A stretch of DNA of 64,000 nucleotides from Gp13-AA77 sp035946575 (GTDB lineage: Bacteria; Acidobacteriota; Terriglobia; UBA7540). The notes below the pieces were generated by a model that was not told the DNA's origin, did no database searches, and saw only the letters and a program-made list of their open reading frames with translations. Location of the stretch: NCBI GenBank assembly GCA_035946575.1, contig DASYZG010000126.1, forward strand, positions 18,501 through 82,500, read 5' to 3'. Shown here piece after piece: positions 17,933 through 26,372 of this stretch. Numbering within the stretch: the first letter of the stretch is position 1; every line of letters starts with the position of its first letter. Position numbers and translations under genes: made by a program.

Positions 17933-18757
17933 TCAGCTGCCGGTGATCTTCGTCAATCCCGAGTTCAGCGACCCCTGCCGGTACCCTTCGAGATCGAGCG
18001 TGACGTACGTGAATCCCAGGGCTTTCAGCGCCTCCACGAATCGCCGCGCCATTTCGGGGTCGAGTGCGCGCGGCAGTTCTTCGGCTGCGATCTCGACACG
18101 CGCCAGCTGGTCATGATGCCGCAGCCGGAAGCGTGTGAATCCGAGTGCGCGCAGAGCCTCCTCGCCCTTCTCAACCACGCGCAACCGCTCGGGCGTGACC
18201 TCGATGCCGTACGCGATCCGCGAAGCGAGACAGGGGGACGCGGGACGGTCCCAGACCGGAACGCCCGCGCGCCGAGCCAGTTCCCGGATGTCGGCTTTGG
18301 TCAGCTGCGCGGCCACCAGTGGCGTCAGCACGCGATGATCGCGCGCCGCCTGCTGGCCGGGGCGCCAGTCGCCGAGGTCGTCCATATTCACCCCATAAGC
18401 CACGGCAGCGTAGCCGCGCCGCTCGGCGAGGGCGTCGAGCTCCGTGAACAGCTCGTCCTTGCAGAAGAAGCAGCGATTGGGAGCATTGGCGCGATACGCG
18501 GGATTTGCGACCTCGCGCGTCTCGATGAACTCGTGCGGCAGGGCCAGCTCCCGGGCGCAGTCGGTGGCTTTCCGGCGATCCTCTGCCGAGTAGCTCTCGC
18601 TGAGCGCGGTCACGGCGAGCATGCGGTCCGCCAGGACGTGGTGTGCGGCGTAGGCCAGGAACGCCGAATCGACGCCGCCCGAATACGCCACCACCAGCGA
18701 CGGCACGCGGCCGAGTTCGTCCTCGAGTCGCGCCTGCTTGGTTTCGAGCTCGCTCAT
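17933..18757 (-). CDS. larE: ATP-dependent sacrificial sulfur transferase LarE
   Basis: The 274-residue protein has a PP-loop SGGVDS at residues 26-31, CFFCK at 96-100, and PASPCLASR placing a cysteine at residue 176, the position of the sacrificial sulfur donor in Lactobacillus LarE. LarE thiolates the pyridinium biscarboxylic mononucleotide to build the nickel-pincer cofactor of lactate racemase-type enzymes. LarA, LarB and LarC are not in the window. It lies 63 bases after the glycosyltransferase gene on the same strand, so the two may be cotranscribed, but no functional link is evident. Confidence 0.9.
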   Translation of the reverse strand: MSELETKQARLEDELGRVPSLVVAYSGGVDSAFLAYAAHHVLADRMLAVTALSESYSAEDRRKATDCARELALPHEFIETREVANPAYRANAPNRCFFCKDELFTELDALAERRGYAAVAYGVNMDDLGDWRPGQQAARDHRVLTPLVAAQLTKADIRELARRAGVPVWDRPASPCLASRIAYGIEVTPERLRVVEKGEEALRALGFTRFRLRHHDQLARVEIAAEELPRALDPEMARRFVEALKALGFTYVTLDLEGYRQGSLNSGLTKITGS

Positions 18758-18820
18758 GGTCAGGCTCAGGATAACGCGCCCGCGCCTTCAAAGCAATTTG
18801 GGCCAGAAAGGGTGCGGGTG

Positions 18821-19879
18821 TCAGACGCTCCGGTTCGTGGAATACTCGCGCCCCTTCCAGCTTACCGAGCCGAGCCAGCGATGCGCCACCATGGAATCGA
18901 TGAGCATCAGGCTGAAAAGAGCGGCGCCCGGGACCAGATAGTTGGCGGGCTCCGGCGCGAATCCGATTCGCTTGAGAGCCCGGGAGTAGAGGTAGCGGCC
19001 CAGACCCGCGCCCGCCAGGCACCCCAGGCCAAAGGCAGCGAAACCGGCTCCGTCTCCCACTGCGCCCGCCCCGAAACCCAGAACGCAGCCGATCGGCGGC
19101 GCAACGTACAAAAACCAGACGCGGGTAAAGGCAGCGAGCACGCCCGGCGGCGAGCAACCCCAAAGCAGATACAAGTTCTTCCGCCAGCCGAGCCACATGT
19201 CGCCGAGGCTGCGATACATGCGCGTGCTCACCCACTGAGCGCCAGGCAGGAAGGCGATCCGTCGGCCAGCGCTCTTGAGGCGCCGAGCCAGCGCAACGTC
19301 TTCCAGAATCTCGCCGTGCAAAGCTTCGTGCCCGCCGATGGAGTCATACGCCGCGCGTCGAATCAGGATGTATTGGCCGTTCGCGGCGGCAGCCTTCGAC
19401 TTGGGGTCGTTGACTTCGCTGAACCGGAACAACCGCGCCAGCTCGGTGTAGGCAAACGGAATGACGGCCTTTTCCCACCAGGTCGTGGTTTCCTGGCCCG
19501 GCGAGAGCGAGATCATGTCGGCACGCTGGCTGTGCGCGCGTTCCAGGACTTCGGCAAGGCTTCCGGCGCGATGATCGGTGTCGGCGTCGGTGAACAGCAG
19601 CCAGTTTCCCGTGGCCTCGCGGGCGCCGGCGGCGAGGGCGTTCGACTTGCCGGTCCAGCCCGGCGGAGGATTGCCCACACGCAGGGTACGCAGCCGCGGG
19701 ATCTCGTCGCGCAGCGAGTGGAGAATCTCCGTCGTTCCGTCTTCGGAGTGATCGTCCACCACAAGGATCTCGGTGACTTCCGGTTGCGCCGCGACCGAGC
19801 GGACGGCGCGCGCGATGTTGGCCGCTTCGTTGCGGGCGGGGATCAGGGCGGACACCCGATCTTCTCTAGTTGACGCCAT
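18821..19879 (-). CDS. Family 2 glycosyltransferase with C-terminal membrane helices
   Basis: The 352-residue protein has the GT-A pattern: SALIPARNEAANI, VVDDHSEDGT, LLFTDADTDH, the acceptor-side EDVALARRLK near residue 193, and WLGWRKN downstream. About three or four hydrophobic segments occupy residues 250-340. The layout resembles the CrtQ/HpnB group that glycosylates carotenoid or hopanoid lipids. The acceptor here cannot be named. It is the first gene of a probable two-gene unit with larE and is divergent from the TlpA-like gene. Confidence 0.85.
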   Translation of the reverse strand: MASTREDRVSALIPARNEAANIARAVRSVAAQPEVTEILVVDDHSEDGTTEILHSLRDEIPRLRTLRVGNPPPGWTGKSNALAAGAREATGNWLLFTDADTDHRAGSLAEVLERAHSQRADMISLSPGQETTTWWEKAVIPFAYTELARLFRFSEVNDPKSKAAAANGQYILIRRAAYDSIGGHEALHGEILEDVALARRLKSAGRRIAFLPGAQWVSTRMYRSLGDMWLGWRKNLYLLWGCSPPGVLAAFTRVWFLYVAPPIGCVLGFGAGAVGDGAGFAAFGLGCLAGAGLGRYLYSRALKRIGFAPEPANYLVPGAALFSLMLIDSMVAHRWLGSVSWKGREYSTNRSV

Positions 19880-19938
19880 GGAATGGTTCCGGAAACCACG
19901 TAGGGGCGACCCTGGAGCGCGGGCATCCCGCTTTCAAT

Positions 19939-20024
19939 TATAATGGAGCATGGTTTCCACAATGAGAGAGTGATTCGGCGTATCGTCATTCCCGCACAAG
20001 CGGGAAGCCACGAGCCTGAGCGCA
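19939..20024 (+). repeat. TATAAT box followed by a dispersed CGTCATTCCCGCACAAGCGGG repeat
   Basis: TATAAT at 19939-19944 could be a -10 element for the thioredoxin-like gene, although no good -35 is seen. CGTCATTCCC GCACAAGCGGGAA at about 19986-20008 is a well-known type of bacterial interspersed repeat, and its translation (VIPAQAGSH) would form a false N terminus. Confidence 0.5.
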
Positions 20025-20026
20025 AA

Positions 20027-20590
20027 ATGGGTAAGAAGCTGCTGATTTACGCGATCCCCGTCGCCATCCTGGCGGCCGTGGCGTGGTTCGAGCTGCGCGG
20101 CGGTACGCATCCGGTTCAGCTCGGCGAGAAAGTCCCGAATTTCAACCTGGCTGTTGCCGCCAACGGCGGTGATAAGGCGGCCGATGCGACCGGCGATGTC
20201 CGGCTTGCGGATTATCATGGCAAGGTGCTGGTGCTGAATTTCTGGGCGACCTGGTGCCCGCCCTGCGTCGAGGAAACGCCGAGTCTCGAAGACTTCGCCC
20301 GGCGGGTGAAGCCCCTGGGCATCGAAGTGCTGGGCGCGAGTGAGGACACGGACTCGGCTGCGCTCGCGGCCTTCGTCGCCAAGTATCATCTCACTTACAC
20401 CATCGCTCACGATCCCGGCCGCGCGCTGGCCACGCGTTACGGCACGCTGCAGTTCCCGGAGACCTACATCATCGACAAAGACGGGCATCTCGCGGAGAAG
20501 ATCATCAGCAACACCGACTGGGACGATCCGCGCATGCTGGCCTACGTTCGCGAGCTCGCGCTGCCCAACCGGGCTCAAGCTTCGAACTGA
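20027..20590 (+). CDS. TlpA/ResA-like thiol-disulfide oxidoreductase, membrane anchored
   Basis: ATG 20027 gives 187 residues with one N-terminal helix (KKLLIYAIPVAILAAVAWF) and a periplasmic AhpC/TSA-type thioredoxin fold. The redox site is WCPPC in FWATWCPPCVEE, and the cis-proline loop is QFPETYIIDKDG. ResA and TlpA proteins reduce haem-binding cysteines of apocytochromes c or cysteines of copper-site proteins. That fits a window with multihaem cytochromes, a CuA protein and a copper ATPase directly downstream. An earlier in-frame ATG (19943) is rejected because it reads through a dispersed repeat. Confidence 0.9.
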   Translation: MGKKLLIYAIPVAILAAVAWFELRGGTHPVQLGEKVPNFNLAVAANGGDKAADATGDVRLADYHGKVLVLNFWATWCPPCVEETPSLEDFARRVKPLGIEVLGASEDTDSAALAAFVAKYHLTYTIAHDPGRALATRYGTLQFPETYIIDKDGHLAEKIISNTDWDDPRMLAYVRELALPNRAQASN

Positions 20591-20647
20591 GGTCTTACGC
20601 TTTCTTGAAACTGCCTGCTCCGGTCCGCATCGCATAAGTAGGACCGC

Positions 20648-23218
20648 ATGGCCAGCCAGACGACAAGCGAAGTCAGTCCAGAGGCGAAGGCGGTTGATCC
20701 CGTCTGCGGCATGACGGTCGATCCCGCGCGCGCCGCCGCGAGTTACGATTACCGCGGCAAGACCTACCACTTCTGCTGCCGCGGATGCCTCGGCAACTTC
20801 CAGGCTGATCCGGAGAAGTTCCTCAGCGCCAGACCGGCTACACCCTCGATGGGTTCCCAGGCCCCCACGCATGCCGGGAAAGCCGTCGGGGGGCTCGTAA
20901 CACTCGGCGCAGCTCCCAAATCCCACGCGCAGGTGGCGCCCTCGCCGCCCGCGGTCGGGGCCAGACCTGCCCCGAAACCGGCCGGCGAAAACGGCGCCTA
21001 CACTTGCCCCATGGACCCCGAGGTACGCGCCGCGGGGCCGGGGCCTTGCCCGAGGTGCGGCATGGCGCTCGAGCCCGTCGCGCCGGCGCTGCGCACGCGG
21101 ACCGAGTGGGTATGCCCGATGCATCCCGAGATCGTCCGCGCGGAGGCGGGGTCGTGCCCGATCTGCGGCATGGCGCTCGAATCGCGCACCGCCGCCGTCG
21201 AAGAGAAAGAGAATCCCGAGCTTCGCCTGATGACGCGGCGTTTCTGGGCGAGCGTGGTGCTGACGGCGCCGCTGCTCGTCCTGGGCATGTCCGGCATGAT
21301 GCCCGCGGTCGGCCGGCTCGTTCCCGAAGCGAGCCGGAACTGGGTGGAGCTGGCGCTGGCCACGCCGGTGGTCCTGTGGGGCGGCTGGCCCTTCTTTGAG
21401 CGTTTCCGGGCTTCCCTCGTCAACCGCAGCCCCAACATGTTCACGCTCATCGCCCTCGGCACCGGAACGGCTTACATCTATAGCCTCGTAGCGACGCTCG
21501 CGCCCGGCGTACTGCCGGCGAGTACGCGCCCTGCGGGCGGCGCGGTTCCGGTGTACTTCGAGGCGGCTGCGGCCATCACCACCCTGGTCCTGCTTGGCCA
21601 GGTGCTGGAGTTGCGCGCGCGGGCCCAAACCTCGAGCGCCATCCGCGCGCTGCTGGCTCTCGCGCCCAAGACCGCGCGCCGCATCCTCGACGGCGGCCGC
21701 GAGGAGGACGTCCCGCTGGACACCGTGGCGGCGGGCGACCGCCTGCGCGTACGTCCCGGCGAGCGCGTACCTGTCGATGGCATGGTGCTCGACGGCCATA
21801 GTTCGGTGGACGAGTCGATGCTGACGGGCGAGCCGATTTCCGTCGAGAAGGAATCGGGCGCGCGCGTAAGCGGCGGTACGCTGAATGGCAACGGGAGCCT
21901 CGAGATTCGGGCGGAGCGCGTGGGCGCAGAGACGCTGCTCGGGCAGATCGTCCGCCTCGTGGCCGAAGCGCAGCGCAGCCGCGCGCCCATCCAGCGCCTG
22001 GCGGACCGGTTCGCCGCCTGGTTCGTGCCGGGCGTGGTGACGGCGGCGGCGATCACGTTCATCGTCTGGTGGCTGGCCGGACCGGAGCCGCGCTTCGCGC
22101 ACGCGCTGGTGAACGCCGTAGCCGTGCTGATCATCGCCTGCCCTTGTGCGCTCGGACTCGCCACGCCCATGTCGATCATGGTGGGCACAGGACGCGGCGC
22201 GCGCGCCGGCGTGCTCATCCGCGACGCTGAAGCGCTCGAGACGTTGGCGCGCGTAAACACGCTGGTGGTCGACAAGACCGGCACACTGACCGAAGGCCGC
22301 CCGCGCCTGACGGAGGTCATGCCGCTCGGCGGCCTCGGGACGGACGAGATTCTCGTGCTCGGCGCGAGCCTGGAGCGCGCCAGTGAGCATCCTCTGGCCA
22401 CGGCGATCACCGCCGCGGCGCGCGCTCGCGGCCTCGAGCTGAAGCCGGTGGAGAATTTCCGCGCCGTGACCGGCAAGGGCGTGAGCGGAGTTGTGGACGG
22501 CCGTAAGGTGACGCTGGGCAACGCCGAGATGCTTGCGGACGCCGGTATGCACGAGAACGTGCTCGACGAGCTCAGCGCCGGCGCCGAAGCCTTGCGCGGT
22601 AAGGGCCAGACGGTGATGCTGGCCGCCGTCGACGGCCGGCGCGCCGGACTCTTTGCCGTGGCCGATCCCATCAAAGGTTCCACTCCCGAAGCGCTGCGCC
22701 TGCTGCGCGACGAGGGGCTGCGGATCGTGATGCTGACGGGCGACAATCCCGCCACGGCCAGGGCGGTGGCGAGCGAACTGGGCATCACCGAGTTCGAAGC
22801 GGGCGTGCTGCCCGACCGCAAGATCGAAGTGGTGCGCCGCCTCCAGACGGAAGGCCGCGTGGTGGCGATGGCCGGCGACGGCATCAACGATGCGCCGGCG
22901 CTGGCGCAGGCGGAGGTCGGGATCGCGATGGGCTCGGGCACGGATGTGGCGCTGGAAAGCGCCGGGATCGCGCTGGTGAAGGGCGATCTCCGCGCCATCG
23001 TGCGCGCGCGGCGCCTCAGCGAATCCACCCTGCGCAATATCCGGCAAAATCTCTTCTTCGCTTTCGTCTACAACTCGCTCGGCATTCCCATCGCCGCGGG
23101 CGTTCTCTATCCCGTATTCGGATTGCTGCTCAGCCCGGTGATCGCGAGCGCGGCGATGACCTTCAGCTCGGTGTCGGTGATCAGCAACGCGCTGCGGTTG
23201 CGGCATGTGGAGTTGTAG
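20648..23218 (+). CDS. Copper-type P1B ATPase with YHS and two metal-binding zinc-ribbon-like domains
   Basis: The 856-residue protein opens with a YHS domain (DPVCGMTVDP...YHFCCRGCLGNF, residues 17-50). Two CPM(D/H)PE...CPxCGMALE heavy-metal-binding domains follow at about 118-143 and 157-182. The ATPase core has CPCALGLATP near 498, the phosphorylation site DKTGTLTEG near 541, SEHPLA, and GDGINDAPAL near 743. YN and MTFSSVSVISN in the last two helices fit Cu(I) exporters of the CopA type. It is 57 bases after the TlpA-like gene, so cotranscription is possible. A 1107-residue antisense frame over it is an artefact of high GC. Confidence 0.93.
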   Translation: MASQTTSEVSPEAKAVDPVCGMTVDPARAAASYDYRGKTYHFCCRGCLGNFQADPEKFLSARPATPSMGSQAPTHAGKAVGGLVTLGAAPKSHAQVAPSPPAVGARPAPKPAGENGAYTCPMDPEVRAAGPGPCPRCGMALEPVAPALRTRTEWVCPMHPEIVRAEAGSCPICGMALESRTAAVEEKENPELRLMTRRFWASVVLTAPLLVLGMSGMMPAVGRLVPEASRNWVELALATPVVLWGGWPFFERFRASLVNRSPNMFTLIALGTGTAYIYSLVATLAPGVLPASTRPAGGAVPVYFEAAAAITTLVLLGQVLELRARAQTSSAIRALLALAPKTARRILDGGREEDVPLDTVAAGDRLRVRPGERVPVDGMVLDGHSSVDESMLTGEPISVEKESGARVSGGTLNGNGSLEIRAERVGAETLLGQIVRLVAEAQRSRAPIQRLADRFAAWFVPGVVTAAAITFIVWWLAGPEPRFAHALVNAVAVLIIACPCALGLATPMSIMVGTGRGARAGVLIRDAEALETLARVNTLVVDKTGTLTEGRPRLTEVMPLGGLGTDEILVLGASLERASEHPLATAITAAARARGLELKPVENFRAVTGKGVSGVVDGRKVTLGNAEMLADAGMHENVLDELSAGAEALRGKGQTVMLAAVDGRRAGLFAVADPIKGSTPEALRLLRDEGLRIVMLTGDNPATARAVASELGITEFEAGVLPDRKIEVVRRLQTEGRVVAMAGDGINDAPALAQAEVGIAMGSGTDVALESAGIALVKGDLRAIVRARRLSESTLRNIRQNLFFAFVYNSLGIPIAAGVLYPVFGLLLSPVIASAAMTFSSVSVISNALRLRHVEL

Positions 23219-23265
23219 CGCAGGCTCGAAAGGGTGACCTGATGAAACTGAGGGCAATCGAGGCG

Positions 23266-23535
23266 CTAGCGATAAATTTCCCTGCGGTGTCCGACGCGGA
23301 GGACTAGAACGATCAAGCGGTCATCTTCGATCCTGCAAATGAGACGGTAATCGCCGACCCGGTATTTCCAGAATTCTCCCAGCCGTGAGCCGTGCAACAC
23401 TTCTCCGATGCGGCGCGGATTGTCCAGCCTGGCCGCTCGTTCGTGGAGGAACTTCAGGATGCGCCGGACGTTTTGGGCGTCTAGCTTGTTCAGCTCGCGG
23501 TCGGCGGCAGGGGACAGCTCAACCTTCCAAGCCAT
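23266..23535 (-). CDS. RelE/ParE-family toxin
   Basis: The 89-residue basic protein (MAWKVELSPAADRELNKLD...GEFWKYRVGDYRLICRIEDD...VLRVGHRREIYR) has the RelE pattern. It includes the R-x-G-DYR strand and the C-terminal RREIY segment with the catalytic Arg/Tyr found in mRNA-cleaving RelE toxins. Its start overlaps the antitoxin gene by 17 bases, the usual toxin-second order. It lies just downstream of and convergent with the copper ATPase. Confidence 0.9.
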   Translation of the reverse strand: MAWKVELSPAADRELNKLDAQNVRRILKFLHERAARLDNPRRIGEVLHGSRLGEFWKYRVGDYRLICRIEDDRLIVLVLRVGHRREIYR

Positions 23536-23743
23536 GACGTTTCATGACGTCGTCAAGAGGAATGGTCTGGTCTTCGCCATCCCGGATGCGGTCGAGCCTC
23601 CGTTCGGCCAGATACAAGTCCTCGATCTCCTCGAGGTGCGCCAAAATGGCTTCCCGAACGTAGAACGTCTTGGTGCGTCCCGTGCGCCGGGCCAACTTTT
23701 CCAAGCGTTTCTCAATGGACTCTGGAAGTCGAATCGCTAGCAT
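23519..23743 (-). CDS. Ribbon-helix-helix antitoxin (RelB/DinJ-like)
   Basis: ATG 23743 gives 74 residues: MLAIRLPESIEKRLEKLARRTGRTKTFYVREAILAHLEEIEDL is a ribbon-helix-helix DNA-binding domain, and the acidic C-terminal part would wrap the toxin. A TTG 18 bases upstream is rejected because it would lie within the operator. The protein is expected to repress its own promoter together with the toxin. It pairs with the overlapping RelE-like gene. Confidence 0.9.
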   Translation of the reverse strand: MLAIRLPESIEKRLEKLARRTGRTKTFYVREAILAHLEEIEDLYLAERRLDRIRDGEDQTIPLDDVMKRHGLEG

Positions 23744-23751
23744 ATGCGTCT

Positions 23752-23769
23752 CGCTATACAAGTATAGCG
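23752..23769. promoter_or_regulatory. Perfect palindromic operator of the toxin-antitoxin operon
   Basis: CGCTATAC-AA-GTATAGCG is a perfect 8-base inverted repeat 8 bases upstream of the antitoxin ATG. On the minus strand it contains TATACT, a good -10 candidate, so bound antitoxin would cover the promoter. Confidence 0.75.
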
Positions 23770-23828
23770 CACACCTGCGCGCCGCGGGTACGTCTAACCC
23801 GCTCTCACCGCTCTCAGCAGGCGGGGTG

Positions 23829-26372
23829 CTACTCGTAGCGCAGCGCCGACATGGGATCGGTGCCCGCCGCCCGCCGCGCAGGAATGTAGCCGGCCAGAGC
23901 CGCGATGGCGATCATCAGCAGGCTGGCCAGCGCCAGCGCCCAGGGATCGGCCGGCGTCAGGCCGAACAGCAGGCTCTTGATCAGCTTCGCTACCGCCATC
24001 ACGGCCGGCAAACCGATGGCGACGCCGATCAGGACCAGCACCAGCGATTCCCGCAGCACCATCCAGACCACGCTGCCGCGGCCGGCCCCGAGGGCCATGC
24101 GGATGCCGATCTCGCTGGTGCGTCCGGCGACGGCGTAGGCCATGATGCCGTAAATCCCGATGCAGGCCAGCAGCACCGCCAGGGCGCCGAAGAACCCGGT
24201 GAGCCGGGTGACCATGCGGTCGCTGGTGAGCGACTCATTCACGAGGTCGTTCATGGTGTGGATGCCGAGCGGCGGCAGATTGGGAGCCGTCTGCTTCACC
24301 GCGGCGCGGACGGCATCGGCCACGGAGGCGGGATTCCCGGTCACGCGCACTTCGAAGCGGGCAAACGTGGCCTCGCCGATCGGGTGGAAGAAGGGCACGT
24401 AGAAGCGGCGCGGCGTCTGCTCGCGCAGGCTATTATACTTGGCGTCGGCGGCGACCCCCACCACCACGAAATCGGTGATGTTGGTCGGGAACATGTCCCA
24501 GATCCGCCGCCCGATGGGGCTCTCGTTCCCGAAATAGTAGCGCGCCATGGTCTGATTGATCACGCCCACGCGCTGCCCGGTGCCGCCGTCCTCTTCGGTG
24601 ATGTCGCGCCCGACGAGGATGGGTATACCGACGGTGGCAAAGTAATTCGGCCCCACTTCATCAAAGCGGGCTTGCATGTTCTGGCCCGACGGCGGTTTGT
24701 ACCCGTCGATCTTGATGAGATCGGCGGATTCGGAATGGCTGAACAGCCCGTTTTGCGACAAGGTCACGCCGCGCACGCCCGGAATCACCCGGATGCTGCC
24801 GGTGAGAGACCGGTAAAGCGCGGCGATCGCCGGACCCTGGTAGCCCGATTCCACCGGATCGACGCCGAACAGCAGCAGATGGTTGTGGTCATAACCCAGT
24901 TGCACGTCGGTCAGCTTCTGAAAGCTGTGGACAAAGAGTCCGGCGACGACGAGCAAAAGCAGGGAGAAAGCAACCTGCCCGACCACCAGGACCTTGCCGA
25001 TGGGCGCGCGCGCTCCATGGCCGGCGCCACCGATCACGGCGCGGGCTGTCCCTTTCAGGACGGAATTCAGATCGACGCGCGAGGCGCGCAACGCCGGCGC
25101 CAGTCCGAAGAGAATCCCGGTCAGGAGCGAGACGCCCAGCGTGAATCCGAGGATGGTGGCGTCGGGGCGGGTGTCGAGCGGGATGGGCGTCGAGCCCATG
25201 GAGACCAGGCGCAGGAGCACGGCGTCCGCCCACTGCGCCAGCAGCAGTCCGAGCACGCCGCCGATGCCCGCCAGCAGCACGCTCTCGGTCAGCAACTGGC
25301 GGAACAATCGCGGCCGGCCGGCGCCCATGGCCACGCGCACCGCGATCTCCCTCTGTCTCGAGGTGGCGCGCGCGAGCAGCAGATTTGCCACGTTGCCGCA
25401 GGCGATCAACAGCACGAGCCCCACCACGCCCATGAGGATGAGGAGCGGCGTCCCGAACTGGTCTTCGAGCGCGGAGGCGCCGCGGCGTCCAGTCGCCACG
25501 GGCAAGTGCTCGTTCAGAAAGTTGCGCCGGTCGTTTTCGGTGATGTCGCCGATCTGCGACTGCAGGTACTGTTGAAACGTCAGGTCGAGGCTGGCTTTGG
25601 CCCTGGCCACCGTCACGCCCGGCTTGAGGCGGCCCATCACCTGCAGCCATTCGGTCTTCTCGATGGGATGTTTCTCCACGGTCAGCCAGTCCTCACCGGG
25701 ATACACTTCGGCCTGCATTGTCAGCGGCACCCAAACGTCGGGCGACGAGCCTACGGTCATGCCGAAGAAACGCCGCGGCATGACGCCGATGATCTCGAAC
25801 ACGCTCTTGCGGACGCGGAGTTTCCGGCCGAGGACAGAGGTCGAGCCCCCGAATCGACGCTGCCAGAAGCTATAGCTGATCACGGCCACGGGATTCGCGT
25901 CGCGGAGCTTATCCACTTCCGGCGTGAAGGCCCGCCCGATGAGGGCATTGACGCCAAGCACGTTGAAGAAAGATCCGCTGACCATCTGCACACCCGCTTC
26001 GGACGCTGCGCCACCCTGCCCGGATTCTTCCACGGAGACCGGCATTGGCCCGCCCATGGCGTCGGCAGCCAGGATGCCGGAGAGCACCTGGTTGTGCGCG
26101 GCGAGGTCCTGGAACTCGGCGTAGGTCAGCATGTCGCGGCTGCCGGTTGAACTGCCTACGCTCATGCCGCCGGCGCCGGGATCGGTGAGCAGCACCAGTT
26201 GCTGGGGATTCCTGACCGGCAGCGAATTGAGCAGCACCGCGTCGAGCACGGTGAAGATCGCCGTGTTGGCGCCGATGCCGAGCGCGAGCGTCAGGATGGC
26301 GATGGCGCTGAAGGCCGGGTTCTTGATCAGCGTGCGGATGCCGTAGCGCAGGTCCTGCCAGATGGTCTGCAT
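23829..26372 (-). CDS. ADOP-type duplicated MacB/FtsX permease
   Basis: The 847-residue protein starts MQTIWQDLRYGIRTLIKNPAFS and TLALGIGANTAIF, the signature of acidobacterial duplicated orphan permeases. It has two copies of a MacB periplasmic domain plus a three-helix FtsX domain (FtsX parts near 290-400 and 720-840). No ATPase gene adjoins it, which is normal for this family. GGAGGAG precedes the ATG by 6 bases. Transport substrate and energy source are unknown. It is the strongest lineage marker in the window. Confidence 0.95.
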   Translation of the reverse strand: MQTIWQDLRYGIRTLIKNPAFSAIAILTLALGIGANTAIFTVLDAVLLNSLPVRNPQQLVLLTDPGAGGMSVGSSTGSRDMLTYAEFQDLAAHNQVLSGILAADAMGGPMPVSVEESGQGGAASEAGVQMVSGSFFNVLGVNALIGRAFTPEVDKLRDANPVAVISYSFWQRRFGGSTSVLGRKLRVRKSVFEIIGVMPRRFFGMTVGSSPDVWVPLTMQAEVYPGEDWLTVEKHPIEKTEWLQVMGRLKPGVTVARAKASLDLTFQQYLQSQIGDITENDRRNFLNEHLPVATGRRGASALEDQFGTPLLILMGVVGLVLLIACGNVANLLLARATSRQREIAVRVAMGAGRPRLFRQLLTESVLLAGIGGVLGLLLAQWADAVLLRLVSMGSTPIPLDTRPDATILGFTLGVSLLTGILFGLAPALRASRVDLNSVLKGTARAVIGGAGHGARAPIGKVLVVGQVAFSLLLLVVAGLFVHSFQKLTDVQLGYDHNHLLLFGVDPVESGYQGPAIAALYRSLTGSIRVIPGVRGVTLSQNGLFSHSESADLIKIDGYKPPSGQNMQARFDEVGPNYFATVGIPILVGRDITEEDGGTGQRVGVINQTMARYYFGNESPIGRRIWDMFPTNITDFVVVGVAADAKYNSLREQTPRRFYVPFFHPIGEATFARFEVRVTGNPASVADAVRAAVKQTAPNLPPLGIHTMNDLVNESLTSDRMVTRLTGFFGALAVLLACIGIYGIMAYAVAGRTSEIGIRMALGAGRGSVVWMVLRESLVLVLIGVAIGLPAVMAVAKLIKSLLFGLTPADPWALALASLLMIAIAALAGYIPARRAAGTDPMSALRYE

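Noticed and set aside
19843..20025. Short minus-strand frame containing SWLPACAGMT
   Set aside because: This is the standard translation of the CATTCCCGC interspersed repeat, not a gene.
19934..23257. Very long minus-strand open frame of over 1100 codons
   Set aside because: It lies antisense to the thioredoxin and copper ATPase genes, whose motifs are intact. The frame is a by-product of high GC at third positions and shows low-complexity His/Arg/Gln-rich text.
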